24,179 bases of DNA from CAYGDT01 sp964348745. GTDB lineage: Bacteria; Patescibacteriota; Gracilibacteria; Peribacterales; Peribacteraceae. The notes beneath the pieces were generated by a model that made no database searches, was not told the DNA's origin, and worked only from the letters and a program-made list of their open reading frames with translations. Both the position numbers and the translations under genes were made by a program. Positions 19,957-24,179 of the stretch are shown piece after piece. Every line of letters begins with the position of its first letter. Position 1 is the stretch's first letter. The stretch lies in assembly GCA_964348745.1 (NCBI GenBank), contig CAYGDT010000009.1, forward strand, positions 1 through 24,179, read 5' to 3'.

Positions 19957-20405
19957 AATTCCTCCTTCCTCTTTTCTGTCTGGCCGTCTTGCTCTCTGCC
20001 TGTTCTTTCCAACCGAAGGATGCGGGAACACAGACAATAGCCCTCGTCGGTCCTTCCGGTGAAGCTATTACGCTGACAGTGGAAGTCGCCGATACGCCGG
20101 AGGAGCGCTCTCAGGGACTCATGGGTCGCGAGGCGCTTGCTGTGGATGAGGGTATGCTCTTTCTCTTCCCTGTGGCAGAGCCCTTGACTTTCTGGATGAA
20201 GAACACACCCGTGCCGCTTGATATTATTTTCTTCGACTCGCAGGGGAAGGTGATCGGCATGGATTCCATGGTACCCTGCGTTGCTGATCCCTGTCTCCGG
20301 TACACGTCGACAGGACCTGCTGCTATCGCGCTTGAAGTACTTGCAGGATTTACCGCTGATCATGGCATTGGACCCGATTGGAGGATTGCGTTGCCAACAG
20401 AGTAA
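19953..20405 (+). CDS. DUF192 family lipoprotein
   Basis: The 150-residue product begins with a lipoprotein signal (MKFLLPLFCLAVLLSAC, lipobox LSAC, Cys17). It continues with the DUF192 domain: VEVADTPEERSQGLMGREALAVDEGMLFLFPVAEPLTFWMKNTPVPLDIIFFDSQGKVIGMDSMVPC, ending in ALEVLAGFTADHGIGPDWRI. This is a small beta-rich fold of unknown molecular role. It is translated with rpe by an ATGA overlap, so a shared transcript is likely though no functional link is known. Anchored outside the membrane. Confidence 0.9.
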   Translation: MKFLLPLFCLAVLLSACSFQPKDAGTQTIALVGPSGEAITLTVEVADTPEERSQGLMGREALAVDEGMLFLFPVAEPLTFWMKNTPVPLDIIFFDSQGKVIGMDSMVPCVADPCLRYTSTGPAAIALEVLAGFTADHGIGPDWRIALPTE

Positions 20406-20424
20406 AGAGGCGAAATCTCATGCG

Positions 20425-20441
20425 ATGAGCCTCGGGCTCAT
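20425..20441. terminator. Palindrome between convergent DUF192 gene and purC
   Basis: ATGAGCC and GGCTCAT form a perfect 7-bp stem with loop TCG, 19 bp after the DUF192 stop and 6 bp before the purC stop. The preceding CTCAT (20418-20422) can also pair with ATGAG, giving two exclusive hairpins. Only TTTAG follows, so it is a weak terminator at best. Copies of the same palindrome lie upstream of purC (21468-21480, 21552-21567). Confidence 0.5.
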
Positions 20442-20447
20442 TTAGTA

Positions 20448-21431
20448 TTACACCATATACTCCTCCAGATTCTTCTCAATTCTTCCCAGCACATCCGGGC
20501 TCTTTGGCAGCGTAAAGGGGACTCCCGTCATGCGCTGACAAAGGTCGATATACTTGGCGCCGAGCATCAGTCGCACATCGTCGGTGATGACCGGCCAGGT
20601 CGATTTATCTTCGTACTCAAACCCCTGTTCCCGCATCCAAAGACGGAAAAATTCCTTGTCCAGACTCTCCGGTTCCTGGCCTGCCTCGAAGCGGTCAAGG
20701 TATGTATCTGCTACCCAATAGCGAGACGAATCGGGAGTGTGCACTTCATCGGCGATCATAAGCGTCCCATTTTCATCGTATCCCATTTCGTACTTGGTAT
20801 CGACGAGAATGAGCCCCCGCTCAGCCGCCAGTTTTTGACCGAGGGCAAAGACTTTCAATGCACAATGGGAGATTTCTTCCCATTGATCCTGCGTACAAAG
20901 ATTGCGTTCAAATATGCCTTTTGGATCAATAAGCTCATCATCATCGGATTTGGTTGTGGGCGTAATGATCGGGTGGGCAAATTGTTCATTTTTCACCATG
21001 CCATCCGGTAAGTCGTTCCCGCAGAATTTGCGCATCCCTGCGTTATAGTTCACCCATGCGGAAGTCTTGGTAGAGCCGGTGAGGTAGGAGCGCACTACGA
21101 TTTCAACGGGCACCATTGCAAGATCTTTGACAACAACAACATTTGGATCGGGAGTTGCAATCACCTGCGTCGGCATCACATCGGAGATTTTTTCAAACCA
21201 GAAATTGCTGATCTGTGTCAGTACTTGTCCTTTTAGCGGTATTGTCGTCCAATTAATATCGAATGCCGATTGCCGATCAGTAGCGATCAGAATGCGGCGC
21301 TTCCGGTCTTTCTGAATGTACACATCGCGCACTTTTCCTTCGTATTTCTCACCAAGACCATGGAAATCCGTCGCTTGCAGTGTTGTTTTCAAAAACGGTT
21401 CCAAGGCAGATACGGTTGCAGCAGTGCTCAT
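20448..21431 (-). CDS. purC: Phosphoribosylaminoimidazole-succinocarboxamide synthase
   Basis: PurC makes SAICAR from CAIR, aspartate and ATP in purine synthesis. The 327-residue product resembles the longer, fungal-like subgroup more than the ~240-residue form. Motifs visible: GKVRDVYIQ, ATDRQSAFD, VPVEIVVRSYLTGS, GLILVDTKYEMGYD, and the signature DEVHTPDSSRYW. No other purine genes are in the window. The start at 21431 is supported by a TATCAT -10 six bases upstream, with TTGCCT 17 bp before it, giving a leaderless transcript. Confidence 0.95.
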   Translation of the reverse strand: MSTAATVSALEPFLKTTLQATDFHGLGEKYEGKVRDVYIQKDRKRRILIATDRQSAFDINWTTIPLKGQVLTQISNFWFEKISDVMPTQVIATPDPNVVVVKDLAMVPVEIVVRSYLTGSTKTSAWVNYNAGMRKFCGNDLPDGMVKNEQFAHPIITPTTKSDDDELIDPKGIFERNLCTQDQWEEISHCALKVFALGQKLAAERGLILVDTKYEMGYDENGTLMIADEVHTPDSSRYWVADTYLDRFEAGQEPESLDKEFFRLWMREQGFEYEDKSTWPVITDDVRLMLGAKYIDLCQRMTGVPFTLPKSPDVLGRIEKNLEEYMV

Positions 21432-21437
21432 GGTGCG

Positions 21438-21466
21438 ATGATAGGGGACGCTTAGGATTCAGGCAA
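21438..21466 (-). promoter_or_regulatory. purC promoter, leaderless
   Basis: On the minus strand TTGCCT (21461-21466), a 17-bp spacer and TATCAT (21438-21443) form a reasonable sigma-70-type promoter. The six bases between the -10 and the ATG put the expected start point on the A of the start codon. Confidence 0.55.
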
Positions 21467-21467
21467 A

Positions 21468-21567
21468 CCCGAGGCTCATGCGGTGATATCGGGCTATTGA
21501 GAAAATGTATAAATTTCGCTATAATAGTATGATTTGTGTAGCAATTCTCGAAATGAGCCCGAGGCTC
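21468..21567. repeat. Two further copies of the GAGCCTCGGGCTC palindrome
   Basis: CCCGAGGCTCATG (21468-21480) and ATGAGCCCGAGGCTCA (21552-21567) are, inverted, partial and near-full copies of the palindrome at the 3' end of purC. The second keeps GAGCCTCGGGCTCATTT as reverse complement. purC is therefore bracketed by copies of one small palindromic repeat. Confidence 0.6.
21497..21525 (+). promoter_or_regulatory. Sigma-70-type promoter for the large surface protein
   Basis: TTGAGA (21497-21502), a 17-bp spacer and a perfect TATAAT (21520-21525) make the best -35/-10 pair in the window. The leader to the ATG at 21599 would be about 67 bases and contains one copy of the GAGCC palindrome, so this transcript is not leaderless. 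A strong promoter fits an abundant surface protein. Confidence 0.7.
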
Positions 21568-21598
21568 ACACAGACAAAAAAAACAACGACAAACAAGA

Positions 21599-24179
21599 AT
21601 GCATACAGACATCCAACTTCTCCTCCCGGCATCTGTCGAAGATATCAGAAATCTGGTGCGGGACTTCGGGGGTACGGGAAGTCTTTTGCAGTTGCAAAAA
21701 CCTCTCCGGCAAGAGTGGATCGTAAAACTCCTTGCTCGGTTTCACTATGAACATCTTCCGCGTGATGACAAAGGCACTCTGCGTCAGTTTATCCAGAATG
21801 AAACCGGATACTCCCGCGCGCAGGCCGCGCGTCTGATCAAGTCCGGTCTCGCGACACTTGCTGCGTCTACGCTGCTCGAAGCGACTGAAGGTACCGGAGA
21901 TCTGGGTGCTTCGCAGGCTCTGCAACTATTTGCAAAGCGACATGCGCAGGGCGCGGGACGTGCGGCCGTTGTGTTAGCAATTGTCGGGCTGGCATTGGTA
22001 AATGTGGGACCGCAGATTCGCGGATCGCTGGGGGGACTAACGTTTCTTAATGCGAATGTCGGAACATCCGAGGCAGATACGCTTGGAACGAAAAACACAG
22101 TTCCCATAACAACCGATGTACGTGTTGTGTTGAAAGACAGTGAAAAATCTCAAACCTATCCGCTTTTCGTGCAACAGGAGGAACTCTCATTCGATGGCGG
22201 TATCGCCGTATCGTACGAAAAAACCGCCGCTGACACCGCGCAGCATCTTGCGGATCGTATCGAGCAGCGACGAAAGGATCGCGAAACCCGCGAGGTGCTT
22301 TTGAGCATCGTACCTTCCCGTGTGCAGCAAGCAGTCGCTGACGTGGTCGAAAATATCGTCGGTCGTCGTGTCATGCGATTGCCGGGAGCGACCGTGGGTC
22401 AGAAACCGATTCCTTCGACACAGATTCGCGGTCGTATGCAGGAAGGAAGTTACGGTGTAGCGACTGAGTCGCTGACCGAAGTACAGGATCAAAAGAGAGT
22501 TTCAGACCTGAGAAAACGTGTAGCAGAACGTCGGCTTGAGCGTTTTATACCGACGTATGGCAGTGCTCCGAGTGTTGCAATCTCCGGAACGTCATTCGTT
22601 GCTGCACGTCCAAGCATCTTCGATGTCATTGGCACAGGTAACAACGGACAGGTGATCATGATGGTCGAAGGCGTACCAACATGGACAGTCCTCAATCAGA
22701 GCAACGTACAGAATCTTTCCAGTGGATATATCAGCCGCGGCAATGGTGGAAGCGGGCGAGGTGGCGGCGGTGGCGGTGGAAGTGCCGGAGAAACCGGCGC
22801 CCAAGGTCCAGCGGGATCCGCCGGAGCAACCGGTGCGACCGGACCGACCCTCGGTATCTACGATTCCTTGCTGCTCGAAAGCACAGATAGTCGTGCAGCC
22901 GGCGATGCCGGAGGGCTTGCGCTGTATCATCTTGGGCTACTGACCAGCAGTGGAAACTTGATCGTTGAAAGCGGCGCAACGATTCATGGCGTACTGACGG
23001 GAAACACCATTACAGGATTCGGACTCAGTAACTGTACCGGAGGAAATAAACTTCTTTGGAATGCGACGTCGCGAAGCTTCGAATGTGGTACGGATCTTAC
23101 CGTGGGCTCAGGTCTGGAACAGGCAACTGCCGATCCTCGCTATGTCAATGTCTCCGGTGATACCATGACCGGATCTCTCAGCATCAATCCGCAATCCGGC
23201 GTGCTTGCATTGGTTGCACGCGGGACGATCTCTGGAACGACACTGCATGCTAATGATCAAATCCAATCTTCCGGCTCTCTGGTCGTCGAAGGAACATCAC
23301 GCTTCAACGACGAAGTCACCTTCGGCTCCGGCATCATCATCCAAGGTATTACCTACCGCTTCCCCCTTGCACAGGGAGCATCCGGCACAGTTCTTGCTAC
23401 CGACAGCATTGGAAACCTGACATGGACAGCAGCGGGAACATCACGATCCGCAGGGCAGGGACTCACACTCAACGGTTCTTTCTTGAGTCTTAATGCCACT
23501 CTTACCGGTACTTCACTCGAAATCTACGGAACAGCCTCCGGAAGAATTCTCCATGCCCAAGATACCCTCAGAAGCAGCGGTGTCCTTGTCGTCGAGAGCG
23601 GTGCATTCATCGATGGAACAACGTTTATCGTGAATTCACAAAGCAATCGTGTTGGTATTGGAAAGAGTTCCCCCAAGGAAACTCTCGATGTTGTTGGAAC
23701 CATTTCCGGCTCGACACTCCATGCAGCAACCCAATTACAATCCTCCGGTTCCCTCGCCATCGAAGGAACATCACGCTTCAACGACGAAGTCACCTTTGGC
23801 AGTGGCATCATCCTCAATGGCGTCACCTACATCTTCCCCTTCGGAGACGGCTCTGCCTCCGGCAAAGTCCTTAAAACAAACGGTGCAGGACACCTCACAT
23901 GGAGCAGTGATCTCAATTCCGGTTCCTCCTACTACGCCGCCCAAGGCCTCTCGCTCAACGGTTCTAATTTCCTCTCCCTCTCCGCCACCCTCACAGGAAC
24001 CTCGCTGGAAATCTACGGAACAGCCTCCGGAAGAATTCTCCATGCGCAAGATACACTCACGTCTTCCGGACAACTCGTTATCGAAGGAACATCACGCTTC
24101 AACGACGAAGTCACCTTTGGCAGTGGCATCATCCTCAATGGCGTCACCTACATCTTCCCCTTCGGAGACGGCTCTGCCT
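21599..24179 (+). CDS. Large repetitive surface protein, N-terminal HTH-like domain and membrane segment (incomplete)
   Basis: The frame is open from the ATG at 21599 to the window end (860 residues seen). Residues ~38-82 (EWIVKLLARFHYEHLPRDDK, then NETGYSRAQAARLI) resemble the N-terminal helix-turn-helix region of integrase-core transposases. A hydrophobic segment lies at 120-137. Then come a charged, probably coiled region (~195-330), a glycine run (381-395) and a short collagen-like GXX stretch (~394-417). After that are beta-rich repeats with SSGSLVVEGTSRFNDEVTFG, NGVTYIFPFGDGS, GTSLEIYGTASGRILHAQDT and one VGIGKSSPKETLDVVGTISGS unit, as in phage tail fibres and adhesins. No signal peptide; the single membrane segment may anchor it. 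Confidence 0.82.
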   Translation, partial: MHTDIQLLLPASVEDIRNLVRDFGGTGSLLQLQKPLRQEWIVKLLARFHYEHLPRDDKGTLRQFIQNETGYSRAQAARLIKSGLATLAASTLLEATEGTGDLGASQALQLFAKRHAQGAGRAAVVLAIVGLALVNVGPQIRGSLGGLTFLNANVGTSEADTLGTKNTVPITTDVRVVLKDSEKSQTYPLFVQQEELSFDGGIAVSYEKTAADTAQHLADRIEQRRKDRETREVLLSIVPSRVQQAVADVVENIVGRRVMRLPGATVGQKPIPSTQIRGRMQEGSYGVATESLTEVQDQKRVSDLRKRVAERRLERFIPTYGSAPSVAISGTSFVAARPSIFDVIGTGNNGQVIMMVEGVPTWTVLNQSNVQNLSSGYISRGNGGSGRGGGGGGGSAGETGAQGPAGSAGATGATGPTLGIYDSLLLESTDSRAAGDAGGLALYHLGLLTSSGNLIVESGATIHGVLTGNTITGFGLSNCTGGNKLLWNATSRSFECGTDLTVGSGLEQATADPRYVNVSGDTMTGSLSINPQSGVLALVARGTISGTTLHANDQIQSSGSLVVEGTSRFNDEVTFGSGIIIQGITYRFPLAQGASGTVLATDSIGNLTWTAAGTSRSAGQGLTLNGSFLSLNATLTGTSLEIYGTASGRILHAQDTLRSSGVLVVESGAFIDGTTFIVNSQSNRVGIGKSSPKETLDVVGTISGSTLHAATQLQSSGSLAIEGTSRFNDEVTFGSGIILNGVTYIFPFGDGSASGKVLKTNGAGHLTWSSDLNSGSSYYAAQGLSLNGSNFLSLSATLTGTSLEIYGTASGRILHAQDTLTSSGQLVIEGTSRFNDEVTFGSGIILNGVTYIFPFGDGSA
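23519..24045 (+). repeat. 38-bp exact repeat encoding EIYGTASGRILHA
   Basis: GAAATCTACGGAACAGCCTC and the following bases through CTCCATGC occur at 23519-23556 and again at 24008-24045, a period of 489 bp. That differs from the 321-bp period by 168 bp. The 168-bp difference corresponds to a 56-residue block that includes the VGIGKSSPKETLDVVG unit, present in only one of the two repeats. Confidence 0.8.
23759..23858 (+). repeat. 100-bp exact direct repeat, unit 1, in the surface-protein gene
   Basis: These 100 bases are repeated exactly at 24080-24179, a period of 321 bp (107 codons). A diverged third copy of the first part begins at 23288. The identity at DNA level, including third codon positions, implies recent duplication or gene conversion. 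Confidence 0.9.
24080..24179 (+). repeat. 100-bp exact direct repeat, unit 2, running off the window
   Basis: Identical to 23759-23858 up to the last base of the window, so the true repeat is probably longer. Such repeats are a common cause of contig breaks, and the window may end at one for that reason. Confidence 0.9.

Noticed and set aside
23288..24179. CRISPR-like array at the window end
   Set aside because: The repeats are long, coding and in one open frame with modular spacing of 321 and 489 bp, not short repeats with unique spacers.

Overview
The window looks like a chromosomal segment of a Patescibacteria/CPR-type bacterium. A Peregrinibacteria/Peribacteria-like lineage is my best guess, by inference and not from any search. 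The reasons are a compact spc/alpha ribosomal-protein cluster with no L30 gene in its usual slot, a lidless adenylate kinase, an L36 without zinc cysteines, very few Shine-Dalgarno sequences, many small hypothetical and surface proteins, and standard-code use of TGA as stop. Base composition is roughly balanced, with A/T-richer islands at about 5.85-7.05 kb and 15.1-16.5 kb.

Layout. From 1 to 13.8 kb lies the ribosomal/translation cluster on the plus strand: rpsH, rplF, rplR, rpsE, [DJ-1/PfpI gene, antisense SLH-CAP secreted protein], rplO, secY, [two orphan hypothetical genes], adk, map, a small membrane protein, infA, rpmJ, rpsM, rpsK, rpsD, rpoA, rplQ, rplM, rpsI. The bracketed insertions break an otherwise classic order. 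The map gene contains a 10-N scaffold gap that appears to be false, because the same 9-mer flanks it and merging restores one intact frame.

From 13.8 to 16.6 kb is an accessory stretch: an unknown minus-strand gene, an unknown exported protein with a clear terminator, an isochorismatase-family gene broken at an A8 run, a RelB/RelE-like toxin-antitoxin pair and a tRNA-Thr(CGT). From 16.7 to 21.4 kb is a housekeeping block: dprA convergent with the rpiB-tpiA operon, rpe plus a DUF192 lipoprotein divergent from rpiB, then purC on the minus strand. From 21.6 kb to the end runs an unfinished gene for a large repetitive surface protein. It has an N-terminal helix-turn-helix-like domain, one membrane segment, a collagen-like stretch and tail-fibre-like repeats.

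The most striking non-coding structure is between dprA and tpiA (17.79-18.08 kb). Two copies of a ~105-bp two-hairpin element sit in inverted orientation, each just downstream of a stop codon and each oriented the same way relative to its own gene. The stems differ between copies but stay paired, so base-pairing is being preserved. Other palindromic repeats follow a similar rule: one is found both upstream of adk and inside the rplQ coding sequence, another twice after the membrane-protein gene. Several stand-alone genes have a -10 box placed so that transcription would begin at or within a few bases of the start codon, which suggests leaderless mRNAs are common here.
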